Source: an uncultured Oscillospiraceae bacterium
GTDB lineage: Bacteria > Bacillota > Clostridia > Oscillospirales > Oscillospiraceae
Direction: 5' to 3'
Assembly (NCBI GenBank): GCA_934589675.1
Contig: CAKTOF010000002.1
Coordinates: 62,001 to 126,000, forward strand
Length of the DNA stretch: 64,000 bases
Notes under the pieces: generated by a model
Database searches by the model: none
What the model was told of the DNA's origin: nothing
The model's input: the letters and a program-made list of their open reading frames with translations, nothing else
Shown here: one piece after another, positions 1 through 7,830 of the stretch
Numbering within the stretch: the stretch's first letter is position 1
How the letters are laid out: each line of letters begins with the position of its first letter
Made by a program: the position numbers and the translations under genes

Positions 1-764
1 GGCAGCCGGATGTCATAGGGATAGAACACCGAGGCCGAGCGGTCGCCCTCAAAGATCGAGCATCCGCCCTCGTCTCGCAGAATGACGGAGCTTGCAAGGC
101 TCTCAAAGGTATTCTGCACGCGGTATCGGCTCGTCTCGTGAAAAAGTGCATCCGTGTCGCCCTCTTTCAGCCGCAGCGAAATGAGCACAGGCAGCGCCAG
201 CTCCTTCTCCACGCCCTCGATGCCCGCAGCGATGGCCGACTGCACAACGCTCGGCCACTGCCGGCCGCCGTAGCTGCGCACGCGCGTGACGGAGTGGCCG
301 TAGAGCGCCTCGCTCCAGAAAATGCGCGCAAGCAGCGGCTGCGTCCGCCGCCAGAGCGCCTGCGCGGACGGCGCATACGCGCCCGTCTGCACGATCTCGT
401 TGTCGTCGAGCGTCTGCTGCACCGCAAAGAGCGTCTCCGCCCGGCCAAGCGGCTTGAGCAGAGTCAGGTAATTCTCATAGCGCCGGTCGTGCTGCACAGC
501 GCTTAAATTCTGCGGCTCGGCCAGAATGATGGCCATCGTCCGCATCTCGTTGGCCTCAATGAGGTCGAGGATGCCAACAAGACGGTAGTTTGGCGTTTCA
601 AAATCAATAAAGCAGATGTCGATGTCCCCGCCGAGCAGGCATTCGCGGATGGCCTGCGCATCCGTCAGGTACCGGATCTGCGCGCAGTCGGACAGCTCCG
701 ACAGGATCTTCCGCAGGCTGCCCACATCCTGTGTCATTTCGCAGGTAACGAGGATCTTTGCCAT
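1..764 (-). CDS. Receiver-like regulatory protein, 3' end cut by window edge
   Basis: The frame is open from an ATG at 764 to the window edge with no stop, about 254 codons. A GGGAGGAG ribosome site precedes the ATG. The first ~120 residues resemble a CheY-type receiver: a beta strand KILVTCE, an Asp in FIDFE where the phospho-acceptor would be, and LLKPL carrying the conserved Lys-Pro. The acidic pair expected after the first strand is missing, so phosphorylation is doubtful. The middle part (FWSEALYGH, then ALPVLISLRL) resembles the linker domain of AraC-type response regulators, but the DNA-binding part would lie outside the window. Role in transcription control is inferred from this resemblance only. 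Confidence 0.6.
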   Translation of the reverse strand, partial: MAKILVTCEMTQDVGSLRKILSELSDCAQIRYLTDAQAIRECLLGGDIDICFIDFETPNYRLVGILDLIEANEMRTMAIILAEPQNLSAVQHDRRYENYLTLLKPLGRAETLFAVQQTLDDNEIVQTGAYAPSAQALWRRTQPLLARIFWSEALYGHSVTRVRSYGGRQWPSVVQSAIAAGIEGVEKELALPVLISLRLKEGDTDALFHETSRYRVQNTFESLASSVILRDEGGCSIFEGDRSASVFYPYDIRL

Positions 765-913
765 ATTTTTCGCTCCTCCCCTTGTCCGCACGCACCGTTT
801 GTAAAGGCTCAAGCACGTTTTTTTAATGCTTTTTGCCAGAGTATACTGTAAACTTTCTCACAAAGCAAGCAGAAAATTTTCAGAATTCTCATTTTTGATC
901 TTCAGGAGGGGCT

Positions 914-1936
914 ATGAAACACTACGCAATTGCCGGCACGGGTTCCATCGGCTGCCTGCTCGGCGGCTATCTGACCCACGCCGGGTACGACACGACCATG
1001 ATCTCCGCGTTCCGGCCCGAAAGCGCGGCGTTCCTGCGCGAAAACGGCCTGACCATCGGCGACCTCGCCGACGGCCGCGAGCTGTTCCACGCGGACATGA
1101 AGGCCAGCTACATCGGCGATCTGGGCGGCGCACAGTTCGACGTCATCCTGCTCGCGCTCAAGTCGAACGACCTGGCCGCCACTGTGCCGCAGCTGCTGCC
1201 GCACCTTGCGCCGGACGGCTTTTTCGTCACATTTGAAAACGGCATCAACGAGGATCTGCTCATCCCCATCGCCGGGCGCGAGCGCGTCGTCATCGGCAGC
1301 ACATTCGCCGGCGGCAAGCTCGCTTCGCCCGGAAAAATGTACTCGCATGAGGGCTTTTTCGTCGTCGGCGAGCTGGACGGGGCGATCACGGAGCGCGTGA
1401 AGGAGCTCGGCGCGGTGCTCGAATGCTGCCGCCCGACCGTCGTGTCCGATCATGCCCGCGCTTACCAGTGGGAGAAGCTGGGCCGCGTGTGTCTGTCCGT
1501 CCCAAGCGCGTGCATCTCGGGGCTGTTCCTCGGTGACGTGTTCACCGAGCCGCGCCTTCAGAAGCTTTTCGCATGCCTCGCGCTCGAGATTTTCGCTGTC
1601 GCAGAACAGGACGGCTGCCCGATGGACTCGCTGGAGAACAAAACGCGCGCCGACTGGCAGGCCGTGCGTGACGGCCGCCTGACCGGCCTTGAGGGACGCG
1701 ACGAGGGCGCATGGCCGCCGGGCATCGTCGACGCGTACACATCCGACATGAAAAAGGGGCTGCCGCTCGAGGTCGGCTTCACAAACGGTGCCGTCTCGCG
1801 CCTCGGCCGCAAATACGGCGTCCCGACGCCGGCGAACGACAAAATCGTCGCCATCATCTCCGACATTGAGGCCGGGCTGCGCAAGCCGGGCTTTGAAAAC
1901 GTCAGCGAAATTCTCCACGCCAGCGGCGTGAATTGA
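914..1936 (+). CDS. Ketopantoate reductase (PanE/ApbA) family oxidoreductase
   Basis: 340 residues. The N-terminus carries the dinucleotide-binding motif GTGSIG at residues 8-13, followed by an ApbA-type fold, with LALKSND near residue 80 and a WEKL segment near residue 185 where the family's catalytic lysine sits. True PanE reduces 2-dehydropantoate with NADPH in pantothenate synthesis. This protein is about 40 residues longer than classic PanE and sits beside a flavodoxin-like gene rather than pantothenate genes, so another 2-oxo or hydroxy acid substrate is possible. A ribosome site AGGAGGGG lies just before the ATG. A -10-like TATACT at 842-847 may belong to its promoter, with a weak -35. 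Confidence 0.82.
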   Translation: MKHYAIAGTGSIGCLLGGYLTHAGYDTTMISAFRPESAAFLRENGLTIGDLADGRELFHADMKASYIGDLGGAQFDVILLALKSNDLAATVPQLLPHLAPDGFFVTFENGINEDLLIPIAGRERVVIGSTFAGGKLASPGKMYSHEGFFVVGELDGAITERVKELGAVLECCRPTVVSDHARAYQWEKLGRVCLSVPSACISGLFLGDVFTEPRLQKLFACLALEIFAVAEQDGCPMDSLENKTRADWQAVRDGRLTGLEGRDEGAWPPGIVDAYTSDMKKGLPLEVGFTNGAVSRLGRKYGVPTPANDKIVAIISDIEAGLRKPGFENVSEILHASGVN

Positions 1937-1950
1937 AGGAGGAGCCAGAT

Positions 1951-2793
1951 ATGCTCAAAACAATGGACAACGAGACCTTCGGCAAGGTCCAGCCCGGCAA
2001 GCGCGCGCTCATCATTTACGCCACGCTGACCGGCAACTCAGAAAAGATCGCCATGGCGTTTGGGCGCGTGCTCGAGCACTACGGCTTCGACACCGTTGAC
2101 GTCTATCAGGCCAAGGACGCCAGCCACTTTGTGCCCATCACGGGCTACGACCTCTACCTCGTCGGCACCGGCATCGTCGGCGGGCTGCCCGAGCGCAACC
2201 TCATGGCCGCGTTCGGCGCAGGCAACTACACGAACATGAAGCAGCTGGCCGAGATCGGCGGCGACACCGGCGCGCCCCAGTGGGGCCGCGGCGTCAAGCT
2301 GGCCAAGGGCGTCATTTTCCTCACCTACGGCGGCACGCGCCGCGGCCCGTCTGAGGTACTCGGCGCGGAGAGCATGCTTGAGATGATGATGACCGAGATG
2401 GGCATTCAGGTCATGGGCAAATTCTGCTGCCCCGGCACAGCCCACCGCGGCGGCCAGACGCACGACCAGCTCGACACGCTCTCGAAAAAGCTCGGCACCG
2501 GCGTCGACGAGGTCGCGCCCATGCTCTACCTCTACAAGACCGACCCGGAAAGCGAGGTCGTAAAGAGCTGGAAGCCCGAGGTGCTTGAGGCCGTCCGTGC
2601 GGCCGCGGAGAACACGGGCAAGGTCGACATGCGCCTGCTCGGTATGCCGCGCCCGTGGCACAATCAGGCCGCCGACCGCCCGAACGACCGCGACATCGCC
2701 AAGGCCGAGATCTTCCTCTCCGAGCTCATTGAGGACGTTTTCCTGCCGGATGAGGCCGACTCCATCGACACCTGCTACGTCTGCAAAAGTTAA
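1951..2793 (+). CDS. Flavodoxin-like protein
   Basis: 280 residues from the ATG at 1951, which has AAGGAGGAG just upstream. A TTG further upstream would overlap the preceding stop and is less likely. The N-terminal half looks like a flavodoxin: a strand RALIIYATLTGNSEKIA, whose T-x-T-G-N-S loop matches the FMN phosphate-binding loop, then YDLYLVGTGIVGG and VIFLTYGGTRRG. The C-terminal ~110 residues hold several cysteines (FCCPG, CYVCKS at the very end) and are not a standard flavodoxin extension. It starts 14 bases after the PanE-like gene and is probably co-transcribed with it, so it may supply electrons to or act with that enzyme. Partner and substrate are unknown. Confidence 0.75.
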   Translation: MLKTMDNETFGKVQPGKRALIIYATLTGNSEKIAMAFGRVLEHYGFDTVDVYQAKDASHFVPITGYDLYLVGTGIVGGLPERNLMAAFGAGNYTNMKQLAEIGGDTGAPQWGRGVKLAKGVIFLTYGGTRRGPSEVLGAESMLEMMMTEMGIQVMGKFCCPGTAHRGGQTHDQLDTLSKKLGTGVDEVAPMLYLYKTDPESEVVKSWKPEVLEAVRAAAENTGKVDMRLLGMPRPWHNQAADRPNDRDIAKAEIFLSELIEDVFLPDEADSIDTCYVCKS

Positions 2794-2813
2794 AATCGCC
2801 ACCCCACCTTTGC

Positions 2814-2854
2814 GGCCCCGGCGCGTTTCCTGTTCGCGCCGGGGCCGTTTTTTT
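2814..2854 (+). terminator. Intrinsic terminator after flavodoxin-like gene
   Basis: A 12-bp perfect stem (GGCCCCGGCGCG / CGCGCCGGGGCC) with a 9-base loop is followed by a run of T. It closes the PanE-like/flavodoxin-like unit. Confidence 0.92.
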
Positions 2855-2880
2855 GTAAAAATGTCCTCCCGCATCCAAGC

Positions 2881-2916
2881 AAAAAAGAAGCCCTGAATTC
2901 TGCAAATTCAGGGCTT
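2881..2916 (-). terminator. Intrinsic terminator for the polyferredoxin gene
   Basis: Stem AAGCCCTGAATT / AATTCAGGGCTT with a run of A on the left, so the T-run lies on the minus strand downstream of the gene ending at 2994. Confidence 0.85.
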
Positions 2917-2993
2917 CCTGTGAAACGGCGGCAAACGCGGCTGCCAGCAGCTGCGCTCCGCCTTTGCGCAGCTGCTGCTTCAGCCTTTCTTCC

Positions 2994-3839
2994 TCAGTGC
3001 AGCGCCTTTACCGGGCAGGCCTTTGTGCACTCGTAGCAGAGGATGCACTCCGTCCCGTTTTTCCGCCTGCGGGATTCCTTGTTGACCTCCACGCCCATGG
3101 GGCAGACGCGCAGGCATTTGCCGCAGCGGACGCACCGATCCTCATCGCAGTGGACGCGCAGCAGCGAAAAGTAGCTCATGGGCTTGAGGAACACCGTAAT
3201 GGGGCAGAGATATTTGCAGAACGCCCGGTTGTCCCGGAAGGCAAACGCCAGCGCGATGCCCGCGAGGTAGTAAAGCGCGTTTCCGGCAAGAAACAGCCAG
3301 AACATGACCCGCTCCAGATCCGCGGCCTTCATCAGGAACAGCCCGGTCACCAATGCCAAAGACAGCGCGAACATCCCATAGCGCAGGACGCCCAGCTTCT
3401 CCTTTCGCGGTCTCTGCGGCTGCTTGTAGGGCAGAAAGTCCAGCACCATCGCCGTCCAGCAGGCGTAGCCGCACCAGCCGCGCCCAAAAAGCAGCGGGCC
3501 GAAGATCTTCGCCACCGCATAGTGGATGGTCGCCGCCTCAAAAACGCCGAGGAACAGATAGTACCAGAAGCCCTCGATCTGCATGTTCTCGCGGGAAATG
3601 ACGCCGAGATAGAGCAGCATATAGCTGCCCACCGCCAGCTGCACAAAATGCCGGGCGTAGCGCTTCCCGGCGGTAAAGAGCGCCGTCCCAAGCCCGAGGC
3701 AACCTCCGATGTAGCTGAAATTCAACAGATAGAACAGGTTGTCCTTCGTGCGCCACAGCGTGACCGCCACCGCCTCAAACAGCAGGAACAGCAGCACGGA
3801 CGGCACAAAGCTCCGGAGCCTGTTATTGCTCTTTTTCAT
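2994..3839 (-). CDS. Membrane 4Fe-4S polyferredoxin (NapH/NosR-like)
   Basis: 281 residues. There are about six hydrophobic segments in the first ~215 residues, including GRGWCGYACW, which matches the cysteine-bearing loop of NapH/NosR/RdxA-type proteins, and CKYLCPI further on. Two ferredoxin motifs at the C-terminus (CVRCGKCLRVCP and CILCYECTKACP) each bind a [4Fe-4S] cluster. Family members pass electrons between the membrane and soluble reductases. No partner reductase is adjacent, so the donor and acceptor are unknown. The only neighbour in the same direction is a small DUF4177-like gene 72 bases upstream, likely the same transcript. Confidence 0.85.
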   Translation of the reverse strand: MKKSNNRLRSFVPSVLLFLLFEAVAVTLWRTKDNLFYLLNFSYIGGCLGLGTALFTAGKRYARHFVQLAVGSYMLLYLGVISRENMQIEGFWYYLFLGVFEAATIHYAVAKIFGPLLFGRGWCGYACWTAMVLDFLPYKQPQRPRKEKLGVLRYGMFALSLALVTGLFLMKAADLERVMFWLFLAGNALYYLAGIALAFAFRDNRAFCKYLCPITVFLKPMSYFSLLRVHCDEDRCVRCGKCLRVCPMGVEVNKESRRRKNGTECILCYECTKACPVKALH

Positions 3840-3911
3840 CCTCTTTTTGGTCTTTCGCTCCTTTCTTCCCGGCCGATGCCGCCGGTCTTTGCGCCGCCGC
3901 TCCGGGAGGGC

Positions 3912-4127
3912 TTATCCGTTTTCCTCATGGGGCTCCTCCGGAGCCGCTTCCTCCTGCCGGTCATCCTCCGGCACGCGAAACACCAGGATCGCCTTGGCGG
4001 AGTTCGTCACTGAGAACGTCACCAGCTCCCAGCCGTCCTTCGCGCGTTCGTTGGCTTCTTTTTCGACGGCCGCAGCCATCTCCTTTGCCTTGGGCGCATA
4101 GCCCACCACAACCGTTTTGTACATCAT
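3912..4127 (-). CDS. Small DUF4177-like protein
   Basis: 71 residues. YKTVVVGYAPKAKEMAAAVE followed by DGWELVTFS fits the short DUF4177 family, in which a strand, a helix and the 'GWELV' strand recur. The tail is acidic and low complexity. A strong AAGGAGGAG site precedes the start; two ATG codons stand in tandem and either may be used. It lies directly upstream of the polyferredoxin gene on the same strand. The family has no assigned function. Confidence 0.72.
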   Translation of the reverse strand: MMYKTVVVGYAPKAKEMAAAVEKEANERAKDGWELVTFSVTNSAKAILVFRVPEDDRQEEAAPEEPHEENG

Positions 4128-4388
4128 GATGCTCCTCCTTATTTCCGGTTATTCCGTCAGTCTCTTCCGCCCGGCAGGCGCACGTCCTTTCCGGTATCTA
4201 TTGCCATTATAACAGAAAAGCGGACGCGTGCGGCCTGAATTTCGTAAAACAGGCGTAAAATTCCCCCGGCACCCAGGGCAAGAACGGAGAAATGTTCCAG
4301 ATGTGTTTTTGAAAAAAAACGGGGCGCGCAAGCGCACAATTCAGGCTCCCGAATCATATGCCTTCGCACCTCGTCAGTGCGAGTATTT

Positions 4389-4613
4389 GTCGCGCTCACG
4401 CTGTTCGGCGCAGTTTCGGAATACGCGCAATAGGTTCCTTATTGCCGAATCTCCTTCCATGCATCCGCCTGCGTCATTTTGCAGGAGCATTCATCGTGCG
4501 TCGCATCCAGCTTTACAGATAATAGAGAGACGGCGACAGGGAAGCGCTGGTATTACATCCAGACTGCAAGCGGGAAGACCGGATACGCGAGCGCGGCGTA
4601 TCTGGTACGGTAA
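4389..4613 (+). pseudogene. Remnant of a bacterial SH3 (SH3b) domain protein
   Basis: In one frame ending in TAA at 4611-4613 the last ~25 codons read KRWYYIQTASGKTGYASAAY and end in LVR, a good match to the C-terminal half of a bacterial SH3 domain. Upstream the same frame is open only to a TAG at 4431; before that it reads a hydrophobic stretch (VALTLFGAV). There is no start codon with a ribosome site and the first half of the domain is poorly preserved. It looks like the decayed 3' end of a wall-binding or secreted protein. The stretch 4128-4388 upstream shows no supportable gene. Confidence 0.45.
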
Positions 4614-4624
4614 AAAAGCACAAG

Positions 4625-4657
4625 AAAGGCTTCGCGGAATACACCGCGAAGCCTTTT
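4625..4657. terminator. Bidirectional hairpin terminator
   Basis: Stem AAAGGCTTCGCGG / CCGCGAAGCCTTT with A on the left and T on the right. It sits between the SH3 remnant (plus) and the small membrane gene (minus) and can serve both. Confidence 0.85.
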
Positions 4658-4660
4658 GCA

Positions 4661-4876
4661 TTATGTCCACCATCCGAAAAAGTGCTTTAGTATCAGCACG
4701 ATAACGGCGCAGCCGGCAAACCCGACGATCAGAGATATTATCGCGTATACGATGCACATGCCGCCGGCATATACGGGATCTGGCTTGCGCTTCTTTCCAT
4801 GTGAGGATTTATAACTCGGCGTGATTTCTTCGTCTTCATCTTCGAGGATAATCCAAAAATCATCATTAGGATCCAT
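4661..4876 (-). CDS. Small single-pass membrane protein, unknown
   Basis: 71 residues from the ATG at 4876, chosen because AGGAGGAG lies seven bases upstream; a longer reading from 4972 has no ribosome site. The first ~40 residues are acidic then basic (DEDEEI, GKKRKPDP), followed by one strong transmembrane helix (about 45-66, rich in I, V, L) and a short FFGWWT end. I do not recognise a family. The acidic cytoplasmic head and single helix resemble small phage or mobile-element membrane proteins, but this is a weak inference. Confidence 0.6.
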   Translation of the reverse strand: MDPNDDFWIILEDEDEEITPSYKSSHGKKRKPDPVYAGGMCIVYAIISLIVGFAGCAVIVLILKHFFGWWT

Positions 4877-4968
4877 TTCGACTCCTCCTGTTCGCTGAAT
4901 GGAGACTTTGGCGTCCTCCGAGGTCTCGGTTAAATCAAAATGTCGCAACGATTCCAAATGACAGAGGA

Positions 4969-5154
4969 TCAAAGCCCGTCTCCCTTAGACACAATAACGG
5001 CCGTTGACAGATCGTCCATGTAATACCGCACCCAGACGGAGTCTCCGACTGCCGGAAGTGGGGATAGCGTCGACAGATACGGAAGCCGGATCGTAGCGCC
5101 ATAGGCTTCTGCTACGCCAATTTTACCACCGCTTACAGCGGTTGTCACGGTCAT
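4969..5154 (-). pseudogene. Short remnant resembling a phage structural protein
   Basis: About 61 codons from an ATG at 5154 with no convincing ribosome site. The translated sequence (GATIRLPYLS, then GDSVWVRYYMDD and AVIVSKGDG) looks like a beta-rich domain of the kind found near the ends of tail or baseplate proteins, where a value-passing strand 'GDSVWV' recurs. It is far shorter than such proteins and lies between tRNA-Ala and a small membrane gene. It may be a real small gene, but remnant status is more likely. Confidence 0.35.
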
Positions 5155-5317
5155 TTTTCGCGCCCGCACACACGAGCGCGTTTTCTGTCATACAGGCAAC
5201 GGATGCCGAAAGGATATGTGTGCGTGCTGTGCGTGAGCATCTGCGCAGCGACGGGCGCGGACGGCCCTGCCGGGCAGGACGATCCTGACGGAATAACCGG
5301 AAATAAGCCCGCGCAGC

Positions 5318-5351
5318 AAAAAAATCCTGAATTCTTTCGAATTCAGGATTT

Positions 5352-5352
<1 letters not shown>
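5318..5352 (-). terminator. Terminator of the tRNA-Ala transcript
   Basis: Stem AAATCCTGAATTC / GAATTCAGGATTT with seven A on the left, giving a T-run on the minus strand just after the tRNA 3' end. Confidence 0.88.
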
Positions 5353-5427
<75 letters not shown>

Positions 5428-5463
5428 ATTTGAACTTGCGGCGCACTGTGCGGTGCGAGAAGT

Positions 5464-5492
5464 ATAGTATCAGACATCTGCGAAAAAAGCAA
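5464..5492 (-). promoter_or_regulatory. Promoter of tRNA-Ala
   Basis: On the minus strand TTGCTT and TACTAT are separated by 17 bases, and the tRNA begins about 37 bases downstream of the -10 box. Confidence 0.65.
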
Positions 5493-5553
5493 CCCTTTTT
5501 TCAAAAAAAGTTGAAAAATCTTTTCCGGCTGCGTCCGCACCGCGGCAAGCCGC

Positions 5554-6687
5554 TCAGCCGATGGCCACCCAGAGTGCAAGCTCCAGCGCGAGCAGCGCAA
5601 GATTCGACGCTGTGAACACGCCGAAGTAGCGCCCCTTCTCCCCCGGCCGCGCGCGCGTGAGCAGGCGGTAGGAGATGAGGCTTGCCATGGACGCGATGAG
5701 CGTGCCGAGCCCGCCGAGGTTCGTGCCGACAAGAAGCGCGGGGACGTCGTCAGAAAACCCTGCCAGCAGCAGCGCGGCCGGGACGTTGCTCATGACCTGC
5801 GACGCCGCGACGGCCACCGGCACCTCGCGCCCGGCAAGCGTCCGGGCAAGCAGCGCCGAGAGCGCCGGCAGCCGGCCGAGGTTGCCGATAAAGACAAAGA
5901 GCGTGGCAAACGTCGCAAGCAGCGAGTAGTCGACGAGCCGCAGCGTCTTGCGGTCAAAGAGCAGCGCGGCGGCCAGCACGGCAAAAAACGCCGCCTGATA
6001 CGGCAAAACGCGCAGCACCGCAAGCAGGCACAGCGCAAACAGCGCCGCATAGAGCGCCGCGAGCCGTCCGTCCGCCCGCGCCTGCGGCGCATTCGGCACG
6101 CCGGGCGCGCGCGCCGCGCCGCGGCGCGTAAGGGCGCGCGCCCAGACGGCAAGCGCAATGCCGGCCAGCAGCGTATATGGCCCCATGAGCCGGAGGAGCT
6201 GCCCGGCCGTCAGGCCGCTGCGGGCATAGAGATAGAGGTTCTGCGGATTCCCGACCGGCGTGAGCATGCTGCCGAGGTTCGCCGCAAGCGTCTGCATGGC
6301 CACGACGGGCACAATGAGCCGCTTCTGCTCCGTTTCGTCCAGCGTGCCGAGCACGCCGAGCGCAAACGGGACAAACGTGACGAGGGCGACGTCGTTCGTG
6401 ATGAGCATGCTGCCGAAAAAACACAGCCCCACGAGCGCGAGCACCAGTCCGGCCGTGCTTTTCATCCGCGCGAGCATCGCCCGGCCGAGCCGGTCAAATA
6501 CGCCCTGCCGCCGCAGCCCCGCCGTCACCGTCATAAGCGAGAACAAAACGGCAAGCGTGCGCCAGTCGATATAGCTTCCATAATTCCGATCCGGGCGGAC
6601 CACCAGCATCGACGCCAGCGCAAGCACGACGGCAATGCACAGGACGCTCTCCGTCTGAAGCAGCTTTTTCACTTTCATGGCTCCCAT
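5554..6687 (-). CDS. Anion permease of the ArsB/CitT (ion transporter) superfamily
   Basis: About 377 residues and 10-11 hydrophobic segments. MLITNDVALVTFVPFALG and the loop TPVGNPQNLYLY match the helix-turn signatures of the ArsB/NhaD/DASS superfamily, which move arsenite, citrate, dicarboxylates or sulfate. The second half carries the matching repeat (SNVPAALLLAGF, GTNLGGLGT). The start is uncertain: ATG 6687 has GAAAGAG upstream, ATG 6678 and a TTG at 6708 are alternatives. It is monocistronic between tRNA-Ala and a divergent oxidoreductase. The substrate cannot be told from sequence. Confidence 0.8.
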   Translation of the reverse strand: MGAMKVKKLLQTESVLCIAVVLALASMLVVRPDRNYGSYIDWRTLAVLFSLMTVTAGLRRQGVFDRLGRAMLARMKSTAGLVLALVGLCFFGSMLITNDVALVTFVPFALGVLGTLDETEQKRLIVPVVAMQTLAANLGSMLTPVGNPQNLYLYARSGLTAGQLLRLMGPYTLLAGIALAVWARALTRRGAARAPGVPNAPQARADGRLAALYAALFALCLLAVLRVLPYQAAFFAVLAAALLFDRKTLRLVDYSLLATFATLFVFIGNLGRLPALSALLARTLAGREVPVAVAASQVMSNVPAALLLAGFSDDVPALLVGTNLGGLGTLIASMASLISYRLLTRARPGEKGRYFGVFTASNLALLALELALWVAIG

Positions 6688-6804
6688 CTCTTTCGTCTTG
6701 ATTTCCAAGCAGGATCACACCATGCCTGCGTGATCTCAAATGCGCGCTTGCCTCGCGGTGCGGTGTGTGCTATCGTAAAAGAAAAAAACGCACGGAGGAA
6801 TGGC

Positions 6805-7791
6805 ATGAAAACCGTATTTTTTACCCGCCATGGCGGGCCGGACGTTCTTCAGATCACCGACGCGCCCATCCCGGAGCCCGCGCCGGGCGAAGTTTTGATC
6901 CGCATGGCAGCCGCGGGCGTCGGCAAGCCGGACTATCTCATGCGCACGGGCGCCTACCCGTGGACGCGCGACATCCTTCCGTTTTATCCCGGCCTGTACG
7001 GCACGGGCACCGTCGCCGCGCTCGGGTCGGGCGTGACGGGCTTTTCCGTCGGGCAGCCGGTGTTCGTTGATCATCCGGTCGTGTGCGGATGCTATTCAGA
7101 ATACAAAACCGCCCCGGCCGAGCTTGTCACGCCGCTGCCGGACGGCATCGATCTTGTATCCGCCGCGGCCGTGAACAACCACGTCATCGCCTGGAGCCTG
7201 CTGCACACGGCCTGCGCGCCCATGGAGGGCCGGACGCTGTACATGAAAAGCGCCGCCGGCGCGCTCGGCTCGGCCATCGTGCAGCTCGCGCCGCTGTGCG
7301 GCCTGAGGGTCATCGCCTCGGCCAGCACGGAGGAAAAATGCGAGCATCTGCGAAAGCTCGGCGCCGGGCACGTGTTCTGCTACAAGGCCGAGGACGAGGC
7401 GGCCGCCGTCCTTTCCGCCACGGGCGGATGCGGCGCGGATTACATTCTCGATCAGGTCGTCGGGAAAGACTTCACGCGCCAGTTTTCGTACTTAAACCGC
7501 GGCGGCACCGTCGTCATCTACAACACGCTCGGCGGCTTCCCGGAGGAGAATATCCCGCAGTTTCTCACGGACAACTTCGCCAGGTGCTGGGCCGTGCGGG
7601 CCTTCTCGTTCCACAAGCACGACGGCCATCCGGACGAGCTGGCCGCGCTGCGCCGCGAGGTGTTCTCCATGCTCGCAGAAGGGAAATTCCAGCCCGCCAT
7701 CGCCGCAGCCATCGGGCAGGCGGACATCGTCCGCGCACATGCGCTCATGGACGCAGGCACCGCGCTCGGCTCGATCGTCCTGACGCTCTGA
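6805..7791 (+). CDS. Quinone-oxidoreductase-like zinc-independent MDR dehydrogenase
   Basis: 328 residues. The protein has the medium-chain dehydrogenase/reductase layout: an N-terminal GroES-like domain (GPDVLQITDAPIPEPAPGEV) and a Rossmann domain with KSAAGALGSAIVQLA around residues 148-162, followed by GADYILDQVVG. The structural-zinc cysteines and catalytic Cys/His set of true alcohol dehydrogenases are not evident, which points to the NADPH:quinone oxidoreductase branch. The ATG at 6805 follows GGAGG by 7 bases. Single gene, closed by a palindromic terminator. Confidence 0.85.
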   Translation: MKTVFFTRHGGPDVLQITDAPIPEPAPGEVLIRMAAAGVGKPDYLMRTGAYPWTRDILPFYPGLYGTGTVAALGSGVTGFSVGQPVFVDHPVVCGCYSEYKTAPAELVTPLPDGIDLVSAAAVNNHVIAWSLLHTACAPMEGRTLYMKSAAGALGSAIVQLAPLCGLRVIASASTEEKCEHLRKLGAGHVFCYKAEDEAAAVLSATGGCGADYILDQVVGKDFTRQFSYLNRGGTVVIYNTLGGFPEENIPQFLTDNFARCWAVRAFSFHKHDGHPDELAALRREVFSMLAEGKFQPAIAAAIGQADIVRAHALMDAGTALGSIVLTL

Positions 7792-7795
7792 CAAG

Positions 7796-7830
7796 AAAAT
7801 TCCGGCTCATGCATGAGCCGGAATTTTTTA
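7796..7830. terminator. Bidirectional palindromic terminator
   Basis: Near-perfect palindrome AAAATTCCGGCTCAT / ATGAGCCGGAATTTTT between two convergent genes; it can end both the oxidoreductase and the ligase transcripts. Confidence 0.92.

Noticed and set aside
4149..4399. Two short minus-strand frames upstream of the DUF4177-like gene
   Set aside because: No ribosome sites, no recognisable features, and they cross a likely promoter region near 4206.
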